Assembly: GCA_027579435.1 (NCBI GenBank)
Contig: JANBPK010000764.1
Span: 21,588-85,587, forward strand
Direction: 5' to 3'
Length of the DNA: 64,000 nt
Origin: Candolleomyces eurysporus
Lineage: Eukaryota; Basidiomycota; Agaricomycetes; Agaricales; Psathyrellaceae
In this document: positions 1 through 13,600 of the stretch, piece after piece
Layout: every line of letters begins with the position of its first letter
How positions within the stretch are numbered: position 1 is the first letter of the stretch
Made by a program: the position numbers and the translations under genes
Notes under the pieces: generated by a model
Databases searched by the model: none
What the model was told of the DNA's origin: nothing
Seen by the model: the letters and a program-made list of their open reading frames with translations, nothing else

Positions 1-185
1 GCATCAAGCAGCCATCGCTAACAAGCAGCATTCCTAAGCCCCAGTCCAATCGAACAAATATCGGATCTTCTCTTCCCCAACCCGTCTCGAGGCAAACTCG
101 ACTGCCTGCCCCATCGGTCGCTGTTCGTCCCACTGGCATTCCGGGAAGAGAGACTCGAGGTATTCCTATTCGACGAGTCATTTGA
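1..185 (+). CDS. 3' end of an unidentified protein-coding gene (partial)
   Basis: The third forward frame is open from base 3 to a TGA at 183-185 and has no methionine, so this is the last part of a gene that begins outside the window. The 60 residues are rich in serine, proline, arginine and threonine and end in a basic tail (IPIRRVI). They look like a disordered C-terminus, and no domain is recognisable. The reading frame is the only evidence, so an intron or another end cannot be excluded. Confidence 0.5.
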   Translation, partial: IKQPSLTSSIPKPQSNRTNIGSSLPQPVSRQTRLPAPSVAVRPTGIPGRETRGIPIRRVI

Positions 186-533
186 AATCTACTTGTTTTT
201 CTGTTGCATTTTCGCTTTGCATTCATATCATCCATAGCACAAACCTGTTATCGTTCAACCGCAATTTTCGCACAAAGATTGTTCATATCTATTCAACCAA
301 TAGTACAAGAGGAGATAGACCGGTGCTATGCCCGAACTGCATACCGGCGAAAAACCGCTTCAAAGACCCTAGCGGCTCGATGAAGTCAATCATAGGATTT
401 TCCCGATCAAGCGCATGTATGTACAACGTGTACGGTTTGTGTGAGAGGAGTTAAGGAGTAAAACGGAGCAGCGAGAGGTGGAGCCATACTTATCTCGTTG
501 CATGTCTCTTCCTTCTTTTCCATCCAAGGGTTT
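186..533. other. intergenic region, nothing recognised
   Basis: About 350 bp lie between the stop of the partial gene and the first ATG of the next one. Short open frames occur here, but none shows a domain, splice structure or compositional sign of coding. The region presumably holds the 3' end of the upstream transcript and the promoter of the next gene. Confidence 0.5.
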
Positions 534-3500
534 ATGAGGTTTCGTATTGGTAGACATCCACAGCCACCCCACAAACCTGCAGCATTGCAACTGCCGGTGA
601 AGGGCCAGCTACCACCTGTCACAGCCGCAGACGACCCCGCCTTCTCAGCTGATCCTCAAAGTCATCCATACCACTATCTCACGGGCCACGAATGGACTGT
701 GCCGTTAGCACCAGGCCATCCTACCATACAAGGACCACGACGACGTCGAAGAACAAGGAAGGCCCAGGTAGATGACAATAGGGCTGGGGAAAGCGCAGAA
801 TCCGAGATTGAATTAATCCAGCCTCCCAACTCGCCCGTACTACCTATGGAGAACAATAGCGATGGTCCTCGATCCGGAGCAATTTCATCTCAGCGCCAAC
901 CGCGACAATCGAACGACCCTTTCCCCCCTTCTCGCATGCCTATCGCCGTACCTCCTTCGCTGGCGAAGGAGTCTAAACCTGCCAAGCAACGTTTCGGGCT
1001 TCTAACGAAGCGAAACCCGTTCGCAAAGCAGAAGACCGATGACCCTGCCAAACCGCTTACGAAGTCTGCCCGGCGCAGTGAAGAACACGGCCCCCCNTCC
1101 CTCCCAGTTCACAGAGAAACCATCGGCCCTCCAACGACACAACACTGTGCCTCAGCATCGCCCTGTTCCTGTTGAAGCAGAACAAGTAGAAGCGCTGGGT
1201 TCAGACTATCGGGCTGTGCCTTCAGCAGCCGACATCAATCAGCACACGGCCTCAAATACCCGTTCTCAGCCAAAACGACTGGCCCTCGACAGAATCGACC
1301 AGCTTGACGAAAGCAATCTTTTCGGCACTCTACTACACCACGACGGCCCATACGAAGCTATCCGCACAGTAGTTGGCTCAAACTCACGCATGCCACTCGG
1401 GCTCTCAGACAATGGACGTCTTCATCAGTACCATGAGCGAACGATGAAGGCGGTAGGCCATGTAAGCCATTTTGCTCGACGAGTTGAAGTGAATCTGCTA
1501 GCTGACCCTGCTGTCTTTTGATAGGTGTATATGCCGCCCGAAGTTCCACCTGGTGTTCCTCTCAATCTCTCTCCTGGCCAGGTGCTACCTCGCAACTTTA
1601 GGCGCCAAGCATCGAAACCACCCCGTTTCCGCAACAACTTGGTCGCACCACTACCTATTGAAGAGGAGCATGAACCGGTTCAAGAAACCTTTCTTCCGCC
1701 AAGGCATGCCAATTTCAACGAAATTCCCTTCCACAAGGGGTCTAGAAAACCGAAGCAACGTCCAGACTTGGAGAACCCCCTCGATGGACCACCCATCGAC
1801 CCTGCATTCGCCATAGGGCTTGCGATGCTGCAATTTGGCACAGAAGACGACGAGGAGCCCGTGACTCCTAATCCAGATCAAAAGGCACCCGAAAAGCCTG
1901 AATACATGGATCTCGATGTCGAATACGACCCCTACGCACCAGAGCATCTCAAGCCGCCGCCATCGGCTTCCTATGAAGGGACACATGAAGCAGCTCATGC
2001 GAACGATCTCAGTATTGCACAAAGGAGAGAGGCCGACCTGGAACAGCCCCTTGACTTTCACCTGAATCAAGAACCTGAGCTATCTCCCTCCGCCGAAACC
2101 GCCGTCGAAAACGCTTCTCCCCGCANGTCAAACACCGTCGTCCTCCCCCCACTTGGATTTGCCGAAGGAGAAAGGTGGCTCAGAAGAGACTTTGGTGCAG
2201 GACGAGGAAGCAGGCAGTCCACCCGCGGAACCACAAGCTCGACCCGATCCAGATAAGGAGGCGGAAATGAAAAGAGCTCTCATTGACAAGCTCGTGCAAG
2301 AATACGTTGCATCTTCGCCTCCTCAACATATCAATTTCGTCGATTCGAATGCGGCGGGACTTACAGGAGCACTTCCCCTGGTCCAATCAAGCGTTGAGAC
2401 ACGGCCACCGCTGCCACCTCAGAACGAAGTGCCCAGTATAATCTCTCCAATACCAGCATTTTCAGCCCGCCGATACGACAAGCAATTGCCTCCACAGCCT
2501 CCAGATACCCCACCTCTTCCCAGTCCAGAACCCAAGTTGGTTCCGGTGGAACGACGAGAATGGAGGAATTCGGCTTTGAGAAAGGCCTTGGAACGCAGCG
2601 CGACCACACGGTCGAACGCAAGCCATCAGTCACAATTCAGCACGAGGGTAGATGACGGACATTCTCCGGCAGGCAATATGTCAGTAACAGCATCATCCTC
2701 AGTCGCCCCACAAATGATGTCACAGGAACACAACTTATCTTCTGCCCCGAGTTCGTTGAAAACTCGACGAGATCCCATTGCCAATACGGACACTTCGATA
2801 CGTTATCCCCCACCTCAGCCTTCGTCTTCTTCAGCCTCGGCTTCCCAAGACAGGAAGCTTCACAGCAACTCGGCGCCGCGCTCGATCCAGAGACGGAACA
2901 GTGCCACCAGTGTTAGCAGCTCGAAGAGATCCATCCCACTCTCTCCCATCCAAGAGGACGTTCCTTTACCTCAAAGCCTTTCTCAAGCCTCACTAGGATT
3001 ACCGTCTGAGCGTTCAGCGACCAAACCACGTCAATCTTCGAAATCAGATCCTCGCACCGAGCAAAATCTTCAGCGAAGCCAATCGTCATCGTCGGCTCAA
3101 GCTCGTCCCCCACAGCCCCCGATTGAAGTTGGACAGGTCTACCCCCAATACTTGCAGCAAGGTGGTCTATCTCTGCAGCGATCAATGACTCAACTTGCGC
3201 CCCAGAGTCGCCCTCCGCCATACACACCCGATCCATTGGTACTTCCTCAACATCAGCAGCATAAAGTGCCTTCGGGTGTACAAATGCAACAAGGCTACGA
3301 CTCCTACCCTCAATCCGTGTCTAGCGGAGAACGGCCAAAAANGTCGATCTCGATCGAAGCGGCACCCACCTCAGGATGTTGACGTTGTCCCGCGTTCATA
3401 TCCTGATGACAAGCGAACACTTCGTGCCGTGAACGCGCTGTCCGGTGTGCAGGAGATGGATGAAAACCTTCGTTATCAACCTTCTAAAGAGGAGCCGCAT

Positions 3501-4055
3501 CAGCAGTCTCGTCCGAAAGAGCCTCGTACTCGACAGTATGCCCAGGAGTATCCTATAAGAGACAACGGGACCAGCAAACCTCAGTCCGTCACTTCTCGGG
3601 CGACGTCGTCGAACGATGGCATGCCGCGCTACAAGCCTCTCCATGTACCAAAACGACTCGTTATGCCGGCACCTTTGCAGCAACATAACCAACCCCAATT
3701 CAACTTTCAGGATGTTTTCCCACCGCGACCAACTCCACCAAAACCATACTATCCATCTCAATCATCGATGGGGCTGCCAGATATGATGTCTCGAGAACCT
3801 TCTCCTCCCATTATGTTGCCACCCATCCTTGGAACCCAAGACGCTGCTCTCTCTGCTGGACGGAAGCTGAAGAAGCGCGCAAGTCACGTTCCACCACCAC
3901 CTCCCAATAGAATGGAATATTCGCCATCAGCTGCTCTGACGTTCCAGCCGACGATGAACAGAACGATGTATCCATCCTCAACGACAAAGCCCTCCAAGCC
4001 CAGTAATGAAAAGGCTCCAAAGAAAGTTTTGAGCAAGAAGCGGACGAATCTCTAG
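534..4055 (+). CDS. large disordered proline-rich protein with a Pal1-like motif
   Basis: This model has two exons (534-1461 and 1525-4055; 63-nt intron with GTAAGC donor and TAG acceptor) and encodes about 1,151 residues once the N at 1087, 2126 and 3343 are dropped. Each N moves the frame by one and deleting all three gives one continuous frame. I chose ATG 534 because the more upstream opening begins with TTG. The protein is mostly Pro/Ser/Gln-rich and probably disordered. One ordered-looking block (about nt 1281-1610) contains LDRIDQLDESNLFG, then HHDGPYEAI and a basic PRNF-type end. This resembles the core of fungal Pal1 cell-morphology proteins, which act at growing tips. The assignment rests on that motif only, so a different lineage-specific family is possible. 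Confidence 0.6.
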
Positions 4056-4335
4056 CCTTTCTTTTTGATATTTTCGATGTCGTTTATTCATGACTTGCAC
4101 GAATTTAATGTATGTTCTAACTGTAACCGTAATTTGCTCTCCCAACCCTATCCTACACTAATTTATGTAGTACCATACCACCATCCTTGATTCTCACCAT
4201 CCATCTTGTATTCTCAGCATAGGGTCTTTCTCTGGTCGATATCTGGATAGAAAACGGACTATCTTTTTCTAGGGAAGCGTAGTCAATACATGTATGATGT
4301 ACAGGGGTATTATACGAGTATACACACGAGAAAAA

Positions 4336-5206
4336 TCAGTACTGCAAGCGGAACATGAACTGGAAACTGTACTGCTTGGTGTCAGGATCCCAGTGAGACC
4401 AATTCCAGTACCCAGCATCGTCTGACTCGTCCTCGATTTCTCGTGCTGGAATCCTGAAGGCAATAGTCTCGTAAGGCTCGGCGGCAACCTAGCACCATGG
4501 GTTAGAACCAGACAGACGCGCGGAAAAGCGGACGGCTTACAATGAGATACTGGTAGGCTTTGTTCGGTGGCTCTCGCTTTTGCTCCCAAGCACTCATGAA
4601 GCGTCTGCGAGGGATAACGCCTGGCTTGATTTGGGGTAGGTGGACCTGGACCATCATGCCTTCTTTTCCTGTATCCACGTCCCTGACTTTTGTGACACGA
4701 TAACCTGGCCGGCCGATCTTCAAGAAGACTTTTCGCTGGATGCTGCTCTGAGTGGGAGCGACCATGAGTTGCGTCTCCTTGGCATCTCGAGCAGCACGAC
4801 GAGCGAGGTTGGTCTGGTGCTTCTTTCCTTGGGTGTGGGCGAGGTAGGAGCCTTCGTTTGTGTGTAATGTCAAGCATAGACGACATTCTAATGACCCAAG
4901 GTGGTTTCGAAGAATATAAGGGTCCTAGGCGAGGGATGTGAGTGGGCCGAGTGGGGAAAGAGAGAATAGAACTTACTTTTGCAAGGTCTATAGTTTCTAA
5001 GGCAAGTTTTCGTAGACGTTCGCGCCTGTCTACATTCGACTCTGAGGCACCAGCAACACCACCACCACCAAATTTGGACCCAACACGGTTCTATGAATCA
5101 TTGTCAGACTGACTGCGAGAGTGCAAGGAAAGTGTATCTAACCTGGAAATCTAAACGAATATATCAGTAAGTTGAAGCAAAAAGCAAAATTGCTGGACAT
5201 ACCCAT
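4336..5206 (-). CDS. SF3A2: splicing factor 3A subunit 2 (SF3A2 / Prp11 / Sap62)
   Basis: This is a U2 snRNP component acting in pre-spliceosome assembly in the nucleus. There are five exons: 5203-5206, 5143-5150, 4977-5090, 4541-4924 and 4336-4488. They give 220 residues, close to fission yeast Sap62. The N-terminus reads MDFQNRVGSKFGGGGVA. It is followed by the family C2H2 (matrin-type) zinc finger around the LECRLCLTLHTNEG and LAHTQGKKHQTN blocks, and then the conserved YETIAF region near the C-terminus. The start is fixed by that family N-terminus: ATGG lies in exon 1 and the next 8 nt form a micro-exon. All four introns are exactly 52 nt long. The gene diverges from RRP5 across 230 bp and converges with the upstream gene. 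Confidence 0.95.
5143..5150 (-). other. 8-nt micro-exon of the SF3A2 gene
   Basis: Exon 1 contributes ATGG and this exon contributes eight bases that complete the codons for D-F-Q. It is flanked by introns 5151-5202 and 5091-5142, each 52 nt, with GTATGT and GTTAGA donors and AG acceptors. Skipping it would shift the frame and lose the conserved MDFQNRVGSK start. Confidence 0.8.
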
Positions 5207-5436
5207 TGCAAGTCCTTATGAGCGCGACAGTGTTTGCAGAGTTACTGGCAGGAGGAAGAGCGACAGTCAAGGCTGACTAAGCTTATCAAGGCAGCTATTG
5301 CCGGTTTCGGAGTAGCGATCAAAAAAATACAAAACGCCATCTGCCTTGCTCTACTCCCCAAACGCTGCCCAACCGCACAGGTTGAGGTTTCGCATGATCT
5401 AATCCTCTATATATTTGCATCTCTCCTACTATTACT

Positions 5437-8400
5437 ATGGTCTCCAAAAAGCGGGTCCTTGAGGAGCCTTCTAGTTCACGGGAGTCCAAAAAACCGAAGA
5501 ACTTCGATGCTCCCTCTACCCAGCCTACAACTCTCATAACGGCCGACGAGATTGACTTTCCAAGAGGAGGAGGTACTGCCTTGACAGCATTGGAAGTAAA
5601 AGCTACACGTGCGGAGGGTTTCAAAGAGGCAAATGCTGAACTATTCGATGTGCGTTTCTCGAGTTTCGAATCGTAAACTCGTTTTCTGACATACCTTCCT
5701 TCAGGAGAAAGAAGGCAAGGCAAAGTCAGGAAAGAAGAAGAAGAAGCGGAAGACAGAAGAGGTGTCTGGTACAACAGAGAAGAAAAGCGATAAGATTCGC
5801 ATTGAGCATCTCAATTACAAGGTCAGAACTATTCCTGTTCCTTTGGCTGCATTCCTAAATCTATGATTGCAGAGATTGAACGTCGGAATGAAAATCATGG
5901 GCCAAATAGTTGGCGTCCTTCCTCTTGCATTGCTCGTATCCCTACCGAACCAACTCTTGGCTCACGTCCCCATCACCAATATCTCTTCTCAATACACCAG
6001 TCGTCTGGAGCGCATGGAGGAAGAAATGGACACTTCGGACAACGAAGACGAAGCGGAGCCGGGAACATCTAGACTGCCAGAATTGGGTCAAATATTCAAA
6101 ATTGGGCAATATGTTAGGGCCGTTGTTTCTGCAACCCATGCTCCTGGCTCAAGTGATCCGTCTGGGCTTTTCAAGTCTCGAGACGAAGTCGCGAAAGCAT
6201 GCAGACGCGTGGAGTTGTCGTTGCTCCCCAAGCAAGTTAATGAAGGCGTTCAGAAGGGGGATTTGAAAGCTGGATTCGTGCGTTCTAGTCTCTCTCTCTC
6301 AGTTTCCCTTCTCCTACTCAAGCACTCCAGACTCTGACAGCTGCTGTTCAAAGCATTGAAGACCATGGCTATATCTTGGATCTAGGCGTCCCTGGAGTAG
6401 ACGGCTTCATTTCCTTCAAGGATATCAAATCAACCGACTCAGAAGAATGTCCTCGCCTTTCAATTGGCCAAATAATCGAAACAACTGTCGTTAAGCTGTC
6501 GTCCAACCAGAGGTCTTGCACAGTGTCTATAGACCCAACAACCTTCAAATCTTCGTCAGTCAGTGTTCCAGTCTTTCTATGCAAAACGTCGTTCTCATGA
6601 CTTCCCAGAATTCCGAAGTTACTTCAGTCAATTCTGTACTACCAGGAGCTCTTGTGCAAGCTCTGGTGACGGAAGTGAGCTCAGAAGGCGCGGTTCTACA
6701 GTTACTTGGCTTTTTCGATGGAACAGTCGATCGTATACATCTACGGCACGAAGGAAAGGCACTCAAAGTTGGCCAGAAGGTGAAAGGACGAGTTCTATAC
6801 CAATATTCTGTAGACCCTCCTCGGTTTGCTGTCGCGATGTCTCGGCATTTAGTCGATTTAGATGTTCGGAGAGTCCCAGCAGATGATGGAATGTTGGTGT
6901 CGGTGCCGGAGCGCTATCCCCTGGGTACAGTTCTCGACTCGGTGAAGGTTGTCAAGATCGAGTCTGAGAGGGGATTGTACTTGGAGGTTGGGCCCGGGTT
7001 CGAAGGATTTGTTCACGTACGTTCTCTCGATCTTTTTTNCTTCATGTGTCTTATTCTTTGGCTAGATATCCCACGTTTCCGATGACCATCTCCCCTCACT
7101 GGCAAACTCCGGCCCCTGGAAGCTAGACACCTTGCACCGTGGACGAGTTACTGGGTACCACGGGTTCGATGGAATGCTGCAAATTTCTCTCAAACCCTCG
7201 ATATTTGAGCACGAGTTCCTTCAGTTGACAGACTTCAAGGCCGGGCAGCTCGTCAAAGCCACTATCAAGACCGTCTCAGACTCGTCGCTTTTCGTTTCGC
7301 TCCCTGGAAACATCGACGCAGTCGTCTGGCCAAATCATTTCGCGGATATCAGGCTCAAGCATCCGGCAAAAAGATTCAAACCTGGGGCCAACATTAAGTG
7401 CAAAGTGAGGCTATAGCCTACTTGTTTTACTTTCTCGCAGATGCTGAATTCCTCTAGGTACTCGTGGTTGATCCTGAAAGAAAGCGGATTGCTCTGACAG
7501 CCAAGAAAACGCTTCTGGAATCGGACCTACCAATAGTATCCAAGTTCGAAGACGCTCGGCCAGGTGTTGTCGCGCATGGTGTGGTCTTCCGGGTCTCCGA
7601 AAAGCATGTGATGGTCGAGTTTTTCAACAATCTGAAGGCATTGGTCCCCATTAAGGAAGCAAGGTTGGTACATTGGAAGCTAGGAAGGGGAATATTTACT
7701 CAACGCTCGTTCACTAGTGACACCCCAAACATCAAGTTCGCTGACGCCTTCCCCATTGGACGTGTGGTTCGTGTTCAGATCATGTCTGCAGATTCTGAAC
7801 AGAATCGCATCATTGCCAGCGTTCGGCAGGCACTGGTGTCCAAAGAACCTATTCCAGATGTCAGCGCCGTCGAAATTGGCGACAGTGTTGAAGGAGCCAT
7901 TATCGAGGTGCACGCTGAACATGTGCTAGTCTCGTTGGAACCATCGAAAGTTCGAGCATTGGTGTCAATCAAGAATCTTGCCAATCACCGCAAATTATCT
8001 CCTGCTCAGGTCCATGCATCCCTTCGAGTTGGAGATCCCTTGGACGAGTTGGTCGTCGTTACCCGCAATCCGGAGAAGGGGATCGTTATAGCGGCCAAGA
8101 AACCCAAAGCACGACCTACATTGCCAGCTAAAGGACAACCAATAACAATTGATACTGTTACAGTTGGACAACTAGTTGGCGGCCGCGTTACTCGTCATAC
8201 TCGGCACGGTACTTTGGTCAAGATAACCTCCCAAATTGGCGGTATCATATACCCTACGGATACTTCCGACAACTATGACTCCCCTTTCCTTCCTCTCGAT
8301 TCCATAATCAGAGCGGCTGTTCTGTCTGTTGACAAGGATAGACGACAGCTTACCCTCTCCACCAGAGAGTCAAGGCTGCACCCCGACAAGGAGCACGTCA

Positions 8401-10452
8401 TCGTCGACAGAGAAATCGGCAGCATCTCTGATTTAGCTGTGGGAGACACTGTTCGCGGGTACATCAAGAATATTGCTGAACACGGCCTATTCGTCACGGT
8501 CGGGCGTGGGGTGGATGCTCGAGTACAAATCAGGGAGCTCTTCGACAAGGTATGCTCTTTGCTATTACATTAGGTGTGCGCATATTCACCAGTCCTTCTT
8601 AGTTTGTCAAGGAGTGGAAGCCCAAATTCAAGGAAAACCAACTGGTCAAGGGCAGAGTCTTGAGGTAAGCACGCTAATACTGTGATTCAGATGAATACTG
8701 ATTCTTGGCATCAGCGCTGATGTAGAGAAGAACAAGGTTGAGCTAACATTCAAGTCTGGCAATCTCAAGAGGGAAACCGCCAAGTCCGCCGCAGATTTGA
8801 AGGAAGGTCAGAAAGTGGCGGGAGCCATCAGAAGAATAGAAGATTATGGTCTCTTCATCGATATTGAAGGCACCAAACTTCACGGTCTTTGCCACAAGTC
8901 TCAACTTTCCGACAACCCAGAGGCCGACGTCAAAGAGGCCCTCCAAGGATTCCGTGTTGGAGATCGCGTGAAGGCTAAAGTCATCGGCACCGACAAAGGT
9001 CGGATTTCCCTTAGCCTCAAGCCTTCACTATTCGACGAGGAAGACTTTGAAGAGGAGGGATCATCTGACGAAGAGCCGATGGAGAAATCATTCGGAGTAG
9101 CTGACGATGAAGATGAAGCAATGTCGAGCGACGTTGAAGAGGATGAGTTCCCCAGCGATAGTGGTGAAGAAGACGGGAATGAGGACCAGGCAGAAGATGA
9201 AGATGACGACGACGACGACGAAATGCAAATCGACATTGACGAGTCAGTACCAACATTCGTACAATCGTCAACCACAGTTCCGTCTTCTAAACCTGTTCCC
9301 TCGCTCACGCTGTCTGGAGGCTTCCAGTGGTTTGGAGAATCCCAAGCTTCGGATGATGAAGAGAGTGGTGATGAGCTCTCCGACGACAGCGACCACGAAG
9401 CAGAGTCGTCCAAAAAGAAGAAGAAGAAACGAAAAGAGATCGAAAAGGATCTCACGGCTGACATGCACACCAAGACACCCGAAACGAACTCAGATTTCGA
9501 GCGACTTCTTCTGGGTTCCCCAAATTCTTCATACCTCTGGATTCAATACATGTCTTTCCAACTTCAGATCTCGGAAGTCGACAAAGCGAGGGAGATAGGT
9601 CGGCGAGCAGTGAAGACCATCAGCTTCAGAGAAGAGCAGGAGAGGCTGAACGTATGGATTGCTTTGCTAAACGTGGAGAATTTGTATGGCACGGATGAGA
9701 GCATTGAGGGTACTTTCAAGGACGCCGCTCGTGCTAATGACTCGAAGACCATTCATCTTCGCCTTGCCGCTATCTACGATCAGTCGGGAAAACACGAGGT
9801 ACTTGATATTTGCTATTCTTTACGTTTCCCATTCGCTAACTCCTTCTGCAGAGAGCCGAAGAACAGTTTAAGCGGACGGCCAAGAAGTTCGGGAAGAGTT
9901 GTAAAGTTTGGACGCTTTTTGGCGAACACTTCTTGAAACTTGGAAAATTGGAAGAAGCCAGGAATCTTCTCTCTCGTAGCATGCAGAGCCTGGAGAAGCG
10001 AAAACGTATGTCCCATTTCACTTGGCTGGGAGTTTGATGTTCATAGTCCAGCAGATGTCAAGACAGTATCTCGCTTCGCTCAAATGGAATATAAGCTCGG
10101 TGATCCTGAGCGGGGAAGAACACTTTTCGAGGGCATCGTCGATTCTCATCCCAAACGATGGGATCTCTGGGCCGTCTACATCGACATGGAAGCCGGTCAA
10201 AAAGATATCCAGACTGTTCGGTAAGTTGGCTTTTCATCGTTGCTGAAGCAAATGGTTAAGTGGCCTTGATATAGGAATTTAATGACTCGAGTTCTTGCGC
10301 TCAAAATGACAAGCCACAAGGCTAAAGCTTTCTTCAAAAAGTGGCTGGACATCGAGAAACGGATAGGAGACGAGGATGGCATCACTGCCGTCAAAGCAAA
10401 AGCCATTGATTGGACTCAACGAGCAGCATCGGGACCCGAAGCGGTCTCATAG
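5437..10452 (+). CDS. RRP5: rRNA biogenesis protein RRP5
   Basis: RRP5 is a nucleolar factor needed for pre-rRNA cleavages leading to both 18S and 5.8S rRNA. Twelve exons (5437-5649, 5705-5821, 5873-6277, 6331-6558, 6609-7016, 7066-7404, 7458-8549, 8603-8664, 8715-9798, 9852-10005, 10055-10220, 10275-10452) sum to 1,481 codons plus stop. The N-terminal two thirds contain about ten S1 RNA-binding repeats, recognisable by G-x-V-x-G starts. A very acidic stretch follows (about residues 1060-1130), and then C-terminal HAT/TPR helical repeats (about 1210-1475) with the family block LGDPERGRTLFEGI. This two-part architecture is diagnostic. The single N in the gene (7039) is intronic. The gene is divergent from SF3A2 and in tandem with the remodeller gene 193 bp downstream. 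Confidence 0.96.
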
Positions 10453-10645
10453 GACTAGATGTTTTTTATATGTATCCAGACCGCTAGACATAGCAAATTT
10501 CAAGCACGACTACTGGCAATTCAATGAACGTAAGGCGCTTAAGCAACGCATTGCGTAAATTCTCACGTGGTAATTTACGGAGGCGAGCGCGTGTTGTGGG
10601 AGTCCGGGAGTACCTTTTTTCTCCCTGTATTGCTTCCATCTAAGC

Positions 10646-13600
10646 ATGGATGAGACGATACCACTATCACCTCCGTTAGACAGCCCTTTATCTTCTCCTC
10701 CGTCGTCTCGAGCTGCAACATCTCCTGCTAGAACCTCCTCGCCTTTGCACACAGCAAACCTTGCCAGCAGCTCAGGGGCACAAAGAACCTCTCATCGGCG
10801 GACATTCTTCGTCCAAGTACCCTACGTGTCGGACGCAACGAAGGGCGATTATAGACCAATATCTGAGACTTTTCTTAATCCTGAGATGGAGATAGACGTG
10901 GACGAAGTTATTGGAGAATACAAGGAGGGTCACAACCTGTATTACTTTGCGCGTTATCGGGAGGGAATTGCTCACAAGGTGCGCGAATCAGAACACGGTC
11001 TTTCTCGTCTCAGAAACGCGTCTTAACGCGGCAATTCCACCAGTTCCCGGGCAATGTGTTTGCCAAGAAGTACCCAAACCTCATCGACGCGTTCAGTTCG
11101 TCCCATTTTCACCCGTCACGATTCGCGCTTTGACTATCTCCCGCAGAAAAGGCAAAGAAAAGCCCAGGTTTCAAGCATGCTAATTTCGATCCCTCTGCCT
11201 CCTATGTCCATCCTCTATCTCGCGTCAAGATGACGCTTAGTTTCTCGCGGAACCGTGACAAAGCCAAAGTCAGTACATCCGCGACTGCTCATAGCTTGCC
11301 TTCCAACATCGAATATGTTCCCGACTCTGATGAGGACCAGGGCGAGGCGTCAGAAGAGGAGAGCGATGGTTATACCGAAAGCACAGGACCAAGACGCGTT
11401 ACGCGACAACCTAAGCTCCCCTTTTCTCCTCGCAAGGCGCGCTCCCAGCGACTTATTGCTCTTGACGACTCTGAATCCGAGAGAGGATCCTCTCGTCCAG
11501 AAAGAAGAGTCACAAGAGCAAGAGCGGTCAAGCTCAAGCTTGCCTCTGACAACTCAGACTTTGAAGACGACGACGGCAGCGACTATGCTGTAAACCGGAG
11601 ACCGGAGAAGTCAAAGAAGCCCAGCCGTCCCAAATTCACGCCCCCATCTTATGGCAANTTTTCGTCCCGTGGCTGCATTGGATTACGACGACTATCCAAG
11701 CGACGCAGAGAACGAGGCGCTCCGAGAGCACCGGGCGATATGCGAGAAGTGCCACCTCGTTCCCGCTCACCAACTTTTACAGACAATGAAAAAATCGAAA
11801 GGAAAGAAGCGAAAACGTGGATCTGACGATGAATTCGACTACTCAGACGATGAAGATCGGTATAATGCCCTTGGTGGCTGGGTTCGATGGTAAGTGCTCG
11901 AGCTTGCTCACTTTGCGCAATCGATTGATTTCATCTCTGCATTCAGTCTTAAGTGTCCTGTCGCTGCACACTGGAGCTGCATAGCTGGGACCCAACGCGA
12001 CGAAATCTTGAAAGCGGCGCGTGAAAAGGATCGACGCGATTGTGAAGCCTCAGGAAACGACCCAGAGCAACTTGCAAGACGGAGGAGCCTTGCGGTGGAA
12101 GAAACAACGGAGTTCGTGTGTGGTAAGTATTTGCGAGCTTTGATTTTTAGAGGACCCCAAAGCTAAAATCTTTTCAGGGTCATGCAACAAGGGCGGGATC
12201 TGTGTCGGATGTATGGAAATGATTCCACCACCAGGAGAACACCTCGTTGATGCAAATGGCGACGTCGAAATGGCGGACGCGTCTAATGAGGCTCAACCAG
12301 AACTAGGGATGGCCCGCCAGTTGAACTTCCGCTGCCTTACTTGTAAACGAGTTGCCCACTACAATCACCTTCCCATCCCAAGGTCTCTTCCGCCCAATTC
12401 GAAACTCAGCAAGATTGCTATCTACTATCAGCATAGCAAGAGTTGGTTATGTTCGGATTGCGCTTCTTACCAGTATCCTCTGGACAAGATCATCGCCTGG
12501 AGGCCGTATCCCCCTGATGCCAAGGAGCCTCCTAGAGCACCCAACAGTGTGCCAAATTATAAAGAGCAACTGCCTCGGGAATACCTCGTTAAATGGATGG
12601 ATCGTAGCTATCGCCGAACATCCTGGGTGCCCCATATGTGGCTGGTATCCACAAACCCCGCAAAGCTGAAGAACTTCCTCTCTGGCGGAACCAAAGTCGA
12701 GCTGCTCAAAGAAGTGCCGGACGATGATGCTTCGAGTGGTGGAATTGGCACTCCTTTCGAAATTGGCGCTGATACAAGAGCATCTTCTTCGAACCCAGCT
12801 GCTGTCACCGCGTTTGGTCCATTGGACGCCCTTCCCGACGCTGAACGGCGAATCATACCCGCTTGGAAAACTGTAGACCGCGTCTTGGATTGTCTCATTT
12901 GGTCGAAAAGCGATAAAAAGAAGGGCAAAGGGAGACAAAAGAGGATGGTTGTTTCCGACGACGAAGACGTCGACATGGAAGATGAAATGCCAGAGGAGCT
13001 GAAGGCAATCTATGAGCAAGGCGAGGAACCCGATAGTGACCATACCCTGGGGATCGCCGACTGGGAACGCAAGATGAGAGCTTCACTGGGCGAGGAGGAT
13101 ATCGATAAAGTGGTTTGGATCTTTGTAAAATGGGGAGATCTAGGATATGACGAAGGTGAATCTTCCCCTGGTCCTCTTTACAATTGCGGTCGGTAATGAA
13201 TGTTTATAGCGTCATGGGACTCGCCTCCTCGTCGCGGAGAACCTGGATACGATGCCTTTACGACTGCTTTCAGGCGATTCATCAATTCTAGAGACGTTCT
13301 TGTTCCTGAATTGTCCAGGAAAGACGCCGTTGCTTTTGACAAGCGACCGAAAGACGAATTCCGCCGAAAGCATGCGCTCAAAGACCCTGCCGGCCTGGAA
13401 CTCGATCAAGATAAAAGTCTCAAACTTATGCCATTCCAGGTACACTTCAGTTATTTTCCATAAGCATGGTCATACTGATTTATTTCGCTAGGTCGATGGG
13501 TTCAATTGGCTGTGCAACAACTGGTGGAATCATCAACCTTGTATTTTGGCCGACGATATGGGTCTTGTATGTGCAGCCAAATTTTAAGCGTCTTATTTTG

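Noticed and set aside
8901..9473. 190-codon Ser-rich open frame on the minus strand
   Set aside because: It is the antisense image of the acidic Asp/Glu-rich segment of RRP5, and a frame free of stops is expected there.
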